The notes: a model not told the origin generated them from the sequence alone. A stretch of DNA of 32,909 nt from Bacteroidaceae bacterium (GCA_017556045.1 JAFZFF010000015.1:1-32909), one strand, 5' to 3'; counted from the first letter of the stretch, positions 25,353 through 32,656 are shown. A program made the numbers and translations.

Positions 25353-25371
25353 TTTTCGCTCGCCTTGCACT
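25353..25371 (+). repeat. direct repeat unit upstream of the MATE gene (copy 1)
   Basis: TTTTCGCTCGCCTTGCACT occurs exactly here and at 25582-25600. A third, diverged version (GTTTCGTTCG..TTGCACTAATTTT) ends at 25448. Only the last copy has a full TAnnTTTG box, so the others look like decayed or alternative promoter modules. Confidence 0.8.
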
Positions 25372-25494
25372 TCGTCTTCCTCCTCCTTACAAGGCATAGT
25401 ATGCAAGCATCCTCTGCCCTTGTTTCGTTCGTCGGTTGCACTAATTTTAATCTGCCAGGCAGCTTGAAATTGGGCTGCGGCTCGGAAAAGTTAA

Positions 25495-25513
25495 AATAAA
25501 ATTTAATTTTATT
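25495..25513. promoter_or_regulatory. perfect AT-rich palindrome upstream of the MATE gene
   Basis: AATAAAATT-T-AATTTTATT: 9-bp arms around one base, about 65 bp upstream of the -33 box. It could bind a dimeric regulator; the AT-richness means chance is possible. Confidence 0.5.
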
Positions 25514-25531
25514 GAATCTCCGCCTCGTTCA

Positions 25532-25560
25532 ATTAAGAAAAAATCAAGTTCTTTCTTAAT
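25532..25560. promoter_or_regulatory. inverted repeat next to the MATE promoter
   Basis: ATTAAGAAA and TTTCTTAAT are perfect 9-bp arms around an 11-nt loop, ending 15 bp before the TTTG box. The position suits an operator, or a hairpin ending transcripts from upstream. Confidence 0.5.
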
Positions 25561-25575
25561 ATTCTCTCGTTGAGA

Positions 25576-25607
25576 TTTGACTTTTCGCTCGCCTTGCACT
25601 AATTTTG
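25576..25607 (+). promoter_or_regulatory. promoter of the MATE gene
   Basis: TTTG (25576-25579), a 20-bp spacer and TAATTTTG (25600-25607), a full consensus match. The ATG follows 24 bp later. The spacer holds the TTTTCGCTCGCCTTGCACT direct repeat. Confidence 0.82.
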
Positions 25608-25631
25608 TAGCAATAAAACTATACAATAGGA

Positions 25632-27008
25632 ATGAGTGAAAAGAAAATACCCAGTGAACTGGGTACGCAACCTGTGGGCAAACTACTGAAACAATATGCC
25701 TTGCCCTCAATTATCGCGATGCTGGCTTCGTCGCTATACAACATCGTCGACAGCATCTTTATCGGACACGGCGTAGATGCATTGGCCCTGTCGGGACTGG
25801 CAGTGACCTTCCCCCTGATGAATATCTCCACTGCGTTTGGCGCTATGGTGGGTATGGGTTCATCGACCCTCATCTCGGTAAAGCTGGGACAGAAGGACTA
25901 TGGCACGGCACAAAGCATATTGGGCAATGCGGTGGTGATGAACATCCTCATGGGCGTCATCTTTGCGGCCATATCGCTCATCTTCCTTGACCCCATCCTC
26001 TACTTTTTCGGAGCGAGTGAGGCTACCATAAGCTACGCACGTGACTACATGGTCATCATCCTATTGGGCAATGTGATCACACACATGTACTTCGGATTCA
26101 ACGCCCTGCTGCGCGCCATGGGTCACCCCAAGATGGCCATGAAGGCGACCATCGCTACGGTGCTCATCAATACGGTGCTCGACCCACTGCTCATCTTTGA
26201 GACCATCGACCTCGGATTCGTAGAGTTTAGCGGGGCAGGCTGGGGCATACGCGGTGCGGCTATCGCTACGGTAGCGGCGCAGTGCATCTCACTCGTATGG
26301 CAGGTGCGCGTGATGAGTGATAAACGCGAGCTACTACACTTCCGTCGCGGCATCTACAAGCTCAAGAGCTATATCGTCCGTGAGGTGCTCACCATCGGTC
26401 TGCCTCCCTGCTTGATGAACCTCGCCTCATGCTTTGTGGTCATCTTCATCAATCGCGGACTCACCAGCTATGGCGGCGACTATGCCGTAGGTGCATACGG
26501 TATCGTACATAAGATGACCTTCATCTTCGTGATGATTGTGATGGGATTCCAGCAGGCTATGCAGCCTATCGCAGGATATAACTATGGCGCCAAGGCCTAC
26601 GACCGCGTGACCAAGGTGCTCAAGATCACTATCGCCCTGGCTACGGGTGTCACCACATTGGCCTTTGTTGTAGGCGAGTTCTTCCCCGAATATGTGGCTC
26701 GCATCTTCACCTCTGATGCGAAGATGATCGAGATGGCTATGGTGGGTATGCGCTACAACTGTCTGCTCTTCCCCATCGTGGGCTTCCAGATGGTAACAGG
26801 TAGCTTCTTCCAGAGCATCGCTCAGCCAGGCAAGGCTATCTTCCTCTCGCTGAGCCGCCAGCTACTATTCCTCGTACCATTCATCATCATCTTCCCCCAC
26901 TTCTGGGGCATCAACGGCGTGTGGATTAGCCTTCCCGCTTCAGACTTCGTGTCGGCAATCATCACTACAGTGCTCTTGACAAACTATTTTAGAAAACATA
27001 AGATGTAA
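25632..27008 (+). CDS. MATE family multidrug/cation antiporter
   Basis: A 458-residue inner-membrane exporter with about 12 hydrophobic helices in two similar halves. Family features are visible: the N-terminal start PVGKLLKQYALPSIIAMLASSLYNIVDSIFIG, GLAVTFPLMN, and ALLRAMGHPKMAMKATIATVLINTVLDPLLIF in the first half. The second half has GLPPCLMNLASCFVVIFINR and FQQAMQPIAGYNYGAKAYDR. MATE proteins export drugs, dyes or metabolites in exchange for Na+ or H+; the sequence resembles the MepA/DinF-type branch more than plant-type members, and the substrate cannot be told. It has its own promoter and a run of promoter-like repeats upstream. Confidence 0.95.
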   Translation: MSEKKIPSELGTQPVGKLLKQYALPSIIAMLASSLYNIVDSIFIGHGVDALALSGLAVTFPLMNISTAFGAMVGMGSSTLISVKLGQKDYGTAQSILGNAVVMNILMGVIFAAISLIFLDPILYFFGASEATISYARDYMVIILLGNVITHMYFGFNALLRAMGHPKMAMKATIATVLINTVLDPLLIFETIDLGFVEFSGAGWGIRGAAIATVAAQCISLVWQVRVMSDKRELLHFRRGIYKLKSYIVREVLTIGLPPCLMNLASCFVVIFINRGLTSYGGDYAVGAYGIVHKMTFIFVMIVMGFQQAMQPIAGYNYGAKAYDRVTKVLKITIALATGVTTLAFVVGEFFPEYVARIFTSDAKMIEMAMVGMRYNCLLFPIVGFQMVTGSFFQSIAQPGKAIFLSLSRQLLFLVPFIIIFPHFWGINGVWISLPASDFVSAIITTVLLTNYFRKHKM

Positions 27009-27012
27009 AAAT

Positions 27013-27115
27013 AGGAGTTCTGTAGTTCAGGAGTACAGGAGTGCAGACGATAGTCCGTATGCTGGATTATTCATAGTCGAAGCATTTGTCTGAACTCCAG
27101 ACTTCCGAACTCCAT
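27013..27115. repeat. intergenic repeat family B, copy 2
   Basis: The left end is built of GGAGTTCTGTAGTTCAGGAGTACAGGAG-style units broken by CAGGAGTGCAGACGA (27036-27050, identical to copy 1). The right end has CTGAACTCCAGACTTCCGAACTCC-style units, so the ends are complementary. It fills the gap between the MATE and cytidylate-kinase-like genes. Confidence 0.7.
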
Positions 27116-27128
27116 AAAAATAACAACT

Positions 27129-27749
27129 ATGAACCAATTCATCATCACTATCGGCCGCCAATTGGGTAGTGGCGGACTCCGCATCGCCAACCTCTTGGCC
27201 CAGCACTACGGCATCACCGCATATGACCGCAAAGTCATCGAGATGGCTGCTCAGGAGAGCGGACTCAGTGCCGAGTTCTTCGAGAATGCCGATGAGAAGA
27301 AGTGGCACGGGTTCTTCCACGCCATATTCTCAAACCGCGCAGCGGCTAACGCCTTGGGAAGCAACGAAAACTACCTGAGCAATGATGCACTGTTTAAGAT
27401 TCAGAGCGACACCATACGCGACTTGGCAGAGCGCGAGTCATGCATCTTCGTAGGACGTTGCGCCGACTATATTCTCCGCGACCACCCCTGCCACATCAAT
27501 CTATTCTTCACTGCCGACCTTGCCGACCGCGTGGCCCGCATCGCTGAAGAGAAGGGCATCTCCGAGGAGAAAGCCGCCGAGTTCATAGAGAAGACAGACC
27601 GCCGCCGTGCCGACTACTACAACTACTATAGCGGCAAGACATGGGGTGCTGCCGAGAGCTACGACCTCTGCATCAACACCTCTCACCTCGGCATAGAGGG
27701 CACCGTAGAGATACTGAAGAAGTATATAGAGTTAAGAGTGAAGAATTAA
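27129..27749 (+). CDS. cytidylate kinase-like family protein
   Basis: A 206-residue P-loop protein. The loop reads GRQLGSGG (9-16), the modified form seen in the cytidylate-kinase-like family, without the classic GK(S/T). AYDRKVIEMAA, ESCIFVGRCADYIL and the TDRRRADYYNYYSGKTWG segment also fit. The last is a lid-type Arg-rich region. A nucleotide or small-molecule kinase role is inferred; canonical CMP kinase function is not established for this group. The last six codons lie inside an iterated repeat, so the C-terminus (ELRVKN) is probably repeat-derived. Confidence 0.88.
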   Translation: MNQFIITIGRQLGSGGLRIANLLAQHYGITAYDRKVIEMAAQESGLSAEFFENADEKKWHGFFHAIFSNRAAANALGSNENYLSNDALFKIQSDTIRDLAERESCIFVGRCADYILRDHPCHINLFFTADLADRVARIAEEKGISEEKAAEFIEKTDRRRADYYNYYSGKTWGAAESYDLCINTSHLGIEGTVEILKKYIELRVKN

Positions 27750-27843
27750 AAGTGAAGAGTTGCGTACATCGCTGGACATAACTCTTCCCTTTTCCCTCTT
27801 AACTCTTAACTCTTAACTTTTAACTTTTCCCTCTTCCCTCATA
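27728..27843. repeat. iterated short-unit repeat with complementary ends
   Basis: The left end has units such as GAGTTAAGAGTGAAGAATTAAAAGTG, here broken into GAGTTAA, GAGTGAA, AAGTGAA. The right end has CTTAACTCTTAACTCTTAAC units. A non-repeated middle (GCGTACATCGCTGGACA) lies between. Same architecture as families A and B but different sequence. It overlaps the 3' end of the upstream gene and ends at the YfcE-like start codon. Confidence 0.7.
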
Positions 27844-28335
27844 ATGAAGCGCATCGGACTACTCTCTGACACCCATGGCCACTGGGACGAACGCTACACA
27901 CGGCACTTTGCCGAGTGCGACGAGGTGTGGCACGCTGGCGATATCGGTTCGCTCGAGGTAGCTGAGAAGTTCGAGGCCTTCCGTCCCTTCCGTGCCATAC
28001 GCGGCAATATAGATGGGCGCGACATCCGCTTGCGCTATCCCGAGATACAGCGCTTCACCATCGAGGGGGCAGACGTACTCATCAAGCATATCGGCGGTTA
28101 CCCAGGCAACTACGACGCCTCCATCCGCCAGACGCTATACCTGCATCCCCCCACCCTCTTCATCAGTGGCCACTCACACATCCTAAAGGTAATGCACGAT
28201 AACCGCTTGGGCACTCTGCATATGAACCCCGGTGCGGCAGGCATACACGGCTTCCACAAGGTGCGCACCCTCCTGCGCTTCACCATCGACAAAGGCATAT
28301 TCAGCGACCTCGAGGTGATAGAACTGGCCGAATAA
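27844..28335 (+). CDS. YfcE/MJ0936-type metallophosphoesterase
   Basis: A 163-residue calcineurin-like phosphodiesterase with the full dinuclear metal signature: DTH (Asp9, His11), GDIG, GNID, GHSH and MNPGAAG. Family members hydrolyse phosphodiesters in vitro, and the physiological substrate is mostly unknown. No signal peptide, so it is cytosolic. The start ATG follows directly on a repeat. It is the last gene before a 912-bp non-coding stretch. Confidence 0.93.
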   Translation: MKRIGLLSDTHGHWDERYTRHFAECDEVWHAGDIGSLEVAEKFEAFRPFRAIRGNIDGRDIRLRYPEIQRFTIEGADVLIKHIGGYPGNYDASIRQTLYLHPPTLFISGHSHILKVMHDNRLGTLHMNPGAAGIHGFHKVRTLLRFTIDKGIFSDLEVIELAE

Positions 28336-28373
28336 GAATATAAATGATGCAGCCAAGGAATGCTAAAGCCTAC

Positions 28374-28390
28374 CACTAATATGATTAGTG
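28374..28390 (+). other. hairpin after the YfcE-like gene
   Basis: CACTAAT-ATG-ATTAGTG, perfect 7-bp arms, 39 bp past the stop codon. No T-run follows, so it is a weak terminator at best. Confidence 0.5.
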
Positions 28391-28548
28391 TATGGAAGTT
28401 ATTCCACGAAAGTGTATGATTTGTGTACAAATTGTGTACAATTTCCAGGTTTAACTTCTATGATATACTGCGGATTACGCATTTCAAAGTGTACATTTAT
28501 TGTTTTACGTCTTCTTTTTCTGTTTTCGAGGTTTTTACCAATATTTTT

Positions 28549-28720
28549 GGGAATAATATAGCAGTTTACCCTGATCCAAGGATTGTCCCCCTAACGTAGG
28601 GGGACGAGCGAAGCGGAGGGGGTATTAGCAGAAAGTTCATACCACCTCCCCCTCTACGAGGGTACTCCTCCTACCTTAGGAGGAGAATTGTAAAAATGGG
28701 TAAACACCTATATTATTCCC
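28549..28720 (+). mobile_element. MITE-like element, copy 1 (172 bp)
   Basis: A 172-bp element with 23-bp terminal inverted repeats (21 of 23 match), starting GGGAATAATATAG at both ends when read inwards. It is flanked by the direct repeat ATATTTTT (28541-28548 and 28721-28728), an 8-bp target duplication. Inside are strong hairpins: GTCCCCCTA..TAGGGGGAC and CTCCTCCTA..TAGGAGGAG. No ORF. An inverted copy of the same length, with about seven differences, is at 32485-32656. Confidence 0.92.
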
Positions 28721-28818
28721 ATATTTTTTGGCATACTCTGCGTGGCATTATACTTACAAGCTTACTATCGCAGAAATCAGGACCATCCATTACCTTTATT
28801 TAAAGGCTTCAAAAATAT

Positions 28819-28906
28819 TTCTAACTGCAAGCAGAAACATTTCTAACTGCAAGTAGAAATACGTCTGACTGCAAGTAGAAAACATTCTATCTGCAGCCAG
28901 AAAAAT
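28819..28906. repeat. 4 x 22-bp tandem array of dyad-symmetric units
   Basis: Four units in exact 22-bp register, e.g. TTCTAACTGCAAGTAGAA plus 4 bp. Each unit is an imperfect palindrome with TTCTA at one end, TAGAA (or CAGAA/CCAGAA) at the other and TGCA in the middle. Units 1-3 are most alike; unit 4 (TTCTATCTGCAGCCAGAA) is more diverged. There are no unrelated spacers, so it is not a CRISPR. Confidence 0.9.
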
Positions 28907-29247
28907 GCACAAGGCAAAGAGAAACAGAAAACCAACAAGTTCAATAATGGACAACTCCTCGCAATCCTTACACAAAAACATATCTGAGGGTAAATAATGT
29001 ATAAGTTATTACCCGAAAACAATTGTACACATTTAGTAGGATAACCCATTGACTGACATATGAGATATATCGAAAAATTGTACACAAAATTGTACATAAA
29101 TTGTATAGAAAAATGGCAACAAGCTTCCTCAATAACAAAAGATGAAAAAAGTTTATTATTGTTTTAAACCTTTATCCTTTGGGCGAGTCATATAGATGCG
29201 TGGTATTTTTTCCGCGCAATAGTATTAACCTTTTAATAGAGAGAAAA

Positions 29248-29733
29248 ATGAAGAAAATACTTTTTGCAGCTGTAGCGCTGATGTTCTCTGTGAGCCTCTT
29301 TGCTCAAGCCCCCCAACATCGTGGCGGTGAGCGCGGTCCGCGCCCCGAGTTCAAACCTGAAGAGATAGCTACACGTCTCGCCGATGAGGTAAAGAAGGAT
29401 GTAAACCTCACCGACACTCAGTATAAGGCGGTGTACAACATCTACCTCACACGCACCAAGGCTATGAAGGCAGAGCAGGAGAAGCGCAAGCAAGAGGGTC
29501 AGGAGGCTAAACCCAGCGGCGACCCCAAGAAGGACCGCGAGGCACGCTTCGCAGAGATGAAGAAGCAGCAGGAGGAGATGAATAATCAGCTGAAGCAGAT
29601 CCTCACCGAGAAGCAATATCAGAAGTACGAAGAGGCTCAGAAGAAAAAGATGGAGCAGCGCCGTCAGGGTCCCCCTCCCGGTGGATTCCGTGGTCCTCAG
29701 CAGGGTGCTCCCGCTATGCCTCGTCAAGAATAA
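29248..29733 (+). CDS. Spy/LTXXQ-like periplasmic protein
   Basis: The start at ATG 29248 gives a 161-residue protein with a Sec signal (MKKILFAAVALMFSVSLFAQ). The mature part is mostly helical and very charged: LADEVKKDVNLTDTQYKAVYNIYLTR (an LTxxQ-type motif), a Lys/Glu-rich middle, LKQILTEKQYQKYEEAQKKK, then a Gly/Pro/Arg-rich tail (RRQGPPPGGFRGPQQGAP). Small helical envelope proteins of this kind include Spy-like chaperones and metal-stress proteins; the exact function is unknown. It stands alone between the repeat-rich region and a structured 3' region with a terminator. Confidence 0.85.
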   Translation: MKKILFAAVALMFSVSLFAQAPQHRGGERGPRPEFKPEEIATRLADEVKKDVNLTDTQYKAVYNIYLTRTKAMKAEQEKRKQEGQEAKPSGDPKKDREARFAEMKKQQEEMNNQLKQILTEKQYQKYEEAQKKKMEQRRQGPPPGGFRGPQQGAPAMPRQE

Positions 29734-29791
29734 CGGAAAACGCACTTTAGACTAAATAATATTCTTAAGGTAGAAAGGTTGTTTGAAGAAA

Positions 29792-29895
29792 GTGTCTCCC
29801 TCAAAAAACAAACTCAGTGTGATTCCCCGTTTCATAATAATATAGACTCTCCCTTATATGTGAATATAGGATGAGTCGTCCTCTGAGGGAGACAC
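29792..29895 (+). other. candidate structured RNA / 3' UTR element
   Basis: A perfect 12-bp stem, GTGTCTCCCTCA (29792-29803) with TGAGGGAGACAC (29884-29895), encloses a second hairpin. That hairpin has GACTC/GAGTC (29845-29849 / 29873-29877), then CC..GG, a UAUAU/AUAUA stem with one bulged T, and a GUGA (GNRA-type) tetraloop at 29860-29863. It ends 7 bp before a strong terminator. No promoter consensus is visible inside the gap, so it may be the 3' UTR of the Spy-like gene. Confidence 0.6.
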
Positions 29896-29901
29896 ACCTC
29901 T

Positions 29902-29945
29902 AAGCAGACGCATCAGTTGACACTGGTACGTCTGCTTCTTTTTTT
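29902..29945 (+). terminator. intrinsic terminator
   Basis: AAGCAGACG (29902-29910) pairs with CGTCTGCTT (29929-29937), with an inner CAGT/ACTG stem, and is followed by CTTTTTTTCG. A strong intrinsic terminator ending transcription from the Spy-like gene and the structured region. Confidence 0.92.
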
Positions 29946-29976
29946 CGTCTTATGCGTGTAGTTTTTTGTCCCATCA

Positions 29977-30008
29977 TTGCGTCTAATAGGAAAAAGATGT
30001 TACCTTTG
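29977..30008 (+). promoter_or_regulatory. promoter of the DUF5687 permease gene
   Basis: TTG (29977-29979), a 21-bp spacer and TACCTTTG (30001-30008), matching the -7 consensus. The start codon follows 40 bp later, and the strong terminator lies just upstream. Confidence 0.75.
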
Positions 30009-30048
30009 CCGAGACATACATATAGATATCACACATAGTTAACATACA

Positions 30049-31563
30049 ATGACTAATACGTTCAGCCTCATCCGCGAGCTGCGCCGTCTGCGCAAGATAG
30101 CTACCAAGCGCCACCCGATGTACGAGCAGAATAAGTTTGCCAAGTATCTCATCGGCTTCAGCTTGGCACTGGGAGTAGTGTATCTCATCATGTTTGGCTT
30201 CCTTTTCATAGGATTGTTCAGAGAGATATTCCCCAGCATGGAGCCCTACCATATATTTAATAAAGGTATGGCCTATCTCCTGATGGCCGACTTCCTCATG
30301 CGCTTCACCGTGACCAAGCTCCCCGTGCAGGAGATCAAGCCCTTCGTGCTGCTCCCTATGGGCAAGAATCGCGTGCTGCGCAGCTACCTCGTACTCTCGG
30401 GCATGAGCGGCTACAACTTTATATGGATGTTCATGCTTGTCCCCTTCGGCTTTGGTACCCTGTTCCGCTACTTCGGCTTCGTAGGCGTGCTGGGCTTCCT
30501 CGTAGGCTACTGGCTGCTGATGCTGGCCAACAACTACTGGTATGTGCTGTGTCGCACTCTGATGAACCAAAGCATCCTCTACATCCTTCTCCCCATCGCA
30601 GTATATGCCCTACTGCTCGTAGGACTCCTGGTGCCCGACACCAACTATATCGGCAACTTCTGCCTAGAGCTGGGCGAGGGATTCTTCCAATGGGAGTGGC
30701 CCGCCTTCGTGGGTGTGATGGCTATCATTTGGGGCATGTTTGAGTTGTGCCACATCGTGCAGAAGCGTGTGGTGTACAAGGAGCTATCGAAGACCGAGGT
30801 GGTGAAGAAGATGAAGAGAGTGGCTGAGTACAAATTCCTCGACCGCTTCGGCGAGGTGGGCGAATATATGCGCCTCGAAATCAAGCTGCTCTCGCGCAAC
30901 AAGGTACCCCGCACGCAGTTCTTCATGGGCCTGTCCTTTATGCTCTTATTCAGCGTAGTGCTCGCCTTCACTGACATCTATGACGCCGACTTCATGCGCT
31001 ACTTCATCATTGTGTATAACTTCTCCGTGCTGGGCGTGATGGTATTAAGCCAGACGATGAGTTTTGAGGGCAACTACCTCGACGGCCTCATGAGCCGCAA
31101 GGAGTCTATCCTCAACCTCCTGCGTGCCAAGTACTACGTGCAGTGTGTCATACTCCTACTCCCCCTTATCATCATGCTCATTCCCATTGCCAAGGGCAAG
31201 CTTCCCCTGCTGAGCGCCCTTGCCTGCTTCTTCCTCGCCAGTGGATTCACCTTCTGGATACTGATGCAGCTGGCCGTATACAACAAACTCACCCTCAACC
31301 TCAACACCAAGGTGACGGGTAAGAACAGCGGCGGCACCTTCTTCCAGTCGATGATCATCATGGCTGGTTTCTTTGGCCCCGTCATCGTGATACGTCCCCT
31401 CATCACATTCTTCAGTGAGACCACTGCCATGCTCATCATCCTTGCCATCGGTCTCGGATTTACACTGACTCACCCTCTGTGGCTGCGCAATATCTACAAG
31501 CGATTCATGCAACGCCGCTATGAGAATATGGAGGGCTTCCGTGCCTCGATAGTGAATAATTAA
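30049..31563 (+). CDS. DUF5687-type ABC transporter permease
   Basis: A 504-residue polytopic membrane protein, about 12 hydrophobic segments, with a basic cytoplasmic start (LIRELRRLRKIATKRHPMYEQN) and a long soluble loop around 245-285. The overall shape and segments such as SFEGNYLDGLMSRKESILNLLRAKYY resemble the Bacteroidota DUF5687 family, which is regularly encoded just ahead of an ABC ATPase as here. Substrate unknown. It would form an exporter with the ATPase at 31701, from which it is separated by a 137-bp gap with hairpins. Confidence 0.85.
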   Translation: MTNTFSLIRELRRLRKIATKRHPMYEQNKFAKYLIGFSLALGVVYLIMFGFLFIGLFREIFPSMEPYHIFNKGMAYLLMADFLMRFTVTKLPVQEIKPFVLLPMGKNRVLRSYLVLSGMSGYNFIWMFMLVPFGFGTLFRYFGFVGVLGFLVGYWLLMLANNYWYVLCRTLMNQSILYILLPIAVYALLLVGLLVPDTNYIGNFCLELGEGFFQWEWPAFVGVMAIIWGMFELCHIVQKRVVYKELSKTEVVKKMKRVAEYKFLDRFGEVGEYMRLEIKLLSRNKVPRTQFFMGLSFMLLFSVVLAFTDIYDADFMRYFIIVYNFSVLGVMVLSQTMSFEGNYLDGLMSRKESILNLLRAKYYVQCVILLLPLIIMLIPIAKGKLPLLSALACFFLASGFTFWILMQLAVYNKLTLNLNTKVTGKNSGGTFFQSMIIMAGFFGPVIVIRPLITFFSETTAMLIILAIGLGFTLTHPLWLRNIYKRFMQRRYENMEGFRASIVNN

Positions 31564-31617
31564 GTTTATGAGTTTTCATATCGCGGAGCCTAATTTTCAA
31601 AGTTCGTGCCAACGAGC

Positions 31618-31642
31618 GAAATGCAAGTTTACTTGCGATTTC
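31618..31642 (+). other. hairpin between permease and ATPase genes
   Basis: GAAATGCAAGT-TT-ACTTGC(G)ATTTC: 11 pairs, one bulge, 2-nt loop. A smaller AACTA..TAGTT hairpin follows at 31659-31674. No T-run, so partial attenuation between the two genes is the most that can be suggested. Confidence 0.55.
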
Positions 31643-31700
31643 TCAGCGAGTGCAGCCGAACTAAAAACGTAGTTTAATTTTCAATTCTCAATTAAAAAAT

Positions 31701-32405
31701 ATGCTTACCATCAGCAACCTCACCAAAAGCTTCGGCACCAAAGTCGCCGTTAACATAGATAGCTACACCATTCCCCAAGGCACCATGCTCGGCCTCGTGG
31801 GCAACAATGGAGCGGGCAAGACTACCCTCTTCCGCCTCATTCTCGACCTCCTCAAAGCTGACGAAGGCAACGTCTGCATCGATAGCATCGACGTATCTAA
31901 GAGCGAAGAGTGGAAGAGCCGCACAGGAGCCTTCATCGACGACAGTTTCCTCATCGACTACCTGACTCCCGAAGAGTACTTCTACTTCCTCGGCCGTGCC
32001 TATGGACTCAAGAAAGAGGAGGTAGACGAGCGTCTCGCCCCCTTTGCCCGCTTCATGAGTGGTGAAGTATTGGATCAAAAGAAGCTCATCCGTGACTTCT
32101 CTCGCGGCAACAAGCAGAAGATAGGCATCATCGGCGCTATGCTCCATCGCCCCACTCTGCTCATCTTGGACGAGCCGTTCAACTTCCTCGACCCCTCATC
32201 ACAGTCCATCATCAAGCACCTGCTGGCAGAGTACAATAGAGAAGCCAACGCCACCATCCTCGTATCGAGCCACAACCTCAATCACACCACAGACGTGTGC
32301 CCCCGCATCGCCTTGCTCGAGAATGGCGTCATCATCCGAGACATCGACAATAGCGCCCACACCGCAGAGCAAGAACTCGAGAGCTACTTCAATGTTGAGG
32401 AATAA
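31701..32405 (+). CDS. ABC transporter ATP-binding protein
   Basis: A 234-residue ATPase with all motifs: Walker A GNNGAGKT (34-41), a Q-loop region around FIDDSF, the signature SRGNKQKIG (around 134), Walker B LLILDEP and the H-loop SSHNL. The sequence type is that of export ATPases (CcmA/NatA-like) that pair with a separate permease. The DUF5687 gene just upstream is the probable partner. A MITE copy lies 79 bp after the stop codon. Confidence 0.95.
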   Translation: MLTISNLTKSFGTKVAVNIDSYTIPQGTMLGLVGNNGAGKTTLFRLILDLLKADEGNVCIDSIDVSKSEEWKSRTGAFIDDSFLIDYLTPEEYFYFLGRAYGLKKEEVDERLAPFARFMSGEVLDQKKLIRDFSRGNKQKIGIIGAMLHRPTLLILDEPFNFLDPSSQSIIKHLLAEYNREANATILVSSHNLNHTTDVCPRIALLENGVIIRDIDNSAHTAEQELESYFNVEE

Positions 32406-32484
32406 GGTATATCATTGCGAGAGAGTTTGTCGTATCAGCTCATCCAGTTGACACCTTAAACCCTCAACACAAGTGAATTATTTT

Positions 32485-32656
32485 GGTAATAATATAGGTG
32501 TTTACCCATTTTTACAATTCTCCTCCTAAGGTAGGAGGAGTACCCTCGTAGAGGGGGAGGTGGTATAAACTTTCTGCTTATACCCCCTCCGCTTCGCTCG
32601 TCCCCCTACATTAGGGGGACAATCCGTAGCTCAGGGTAAACTGCTATATTATTCCC
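32485..32656 (-). mobile_element. MITE-like element, copy 2 (172 bp, inverted)
   Basis: Reverse-orientation copy of 28549-28720, the same 172-bp length with about seven substitutions (one in the first bases, GGTAATAATATAG). It is flanked by ATTATTTT on both sides (32477-32484 and 32657-32664), an 8-bp target duplication different from that of copy 1. So the two copies inserted independently. It lies 40 bp upstream of the rplU promoter. Confidence 0.92.

Larger units (their letters stand above)
28336..29247. other. 912-bp non-coding stretch rich in repeats
   Basis: No convincing gene on either strand. It contains a hairpin at 28374-28390, the MITE at 28549-28720 and the 22-bp array at 28819-28906. 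There is also an inverted repeat GGGTAA..TTACCC near 28988-29014. TGTACA occurs six times (28424, 28435, 28490, 29024, 29079, 29091). The minus-strand ORFs crossing the array are low-complexity and look accidental. Confidence 0.75.

Noticed and set aside
28819-28906. CRISPR-like array
   Set aside because: The units are directly adjacent at a 22-bp period with no unique spacers, and no cas genes are present.
28843-29097. 84-codon minus-strand ORF over the 22-bp array
   Set aside because: Made of repeat units and AT-rich sequence, Cys/Phe-rich without any recognisable pattern; no start context.
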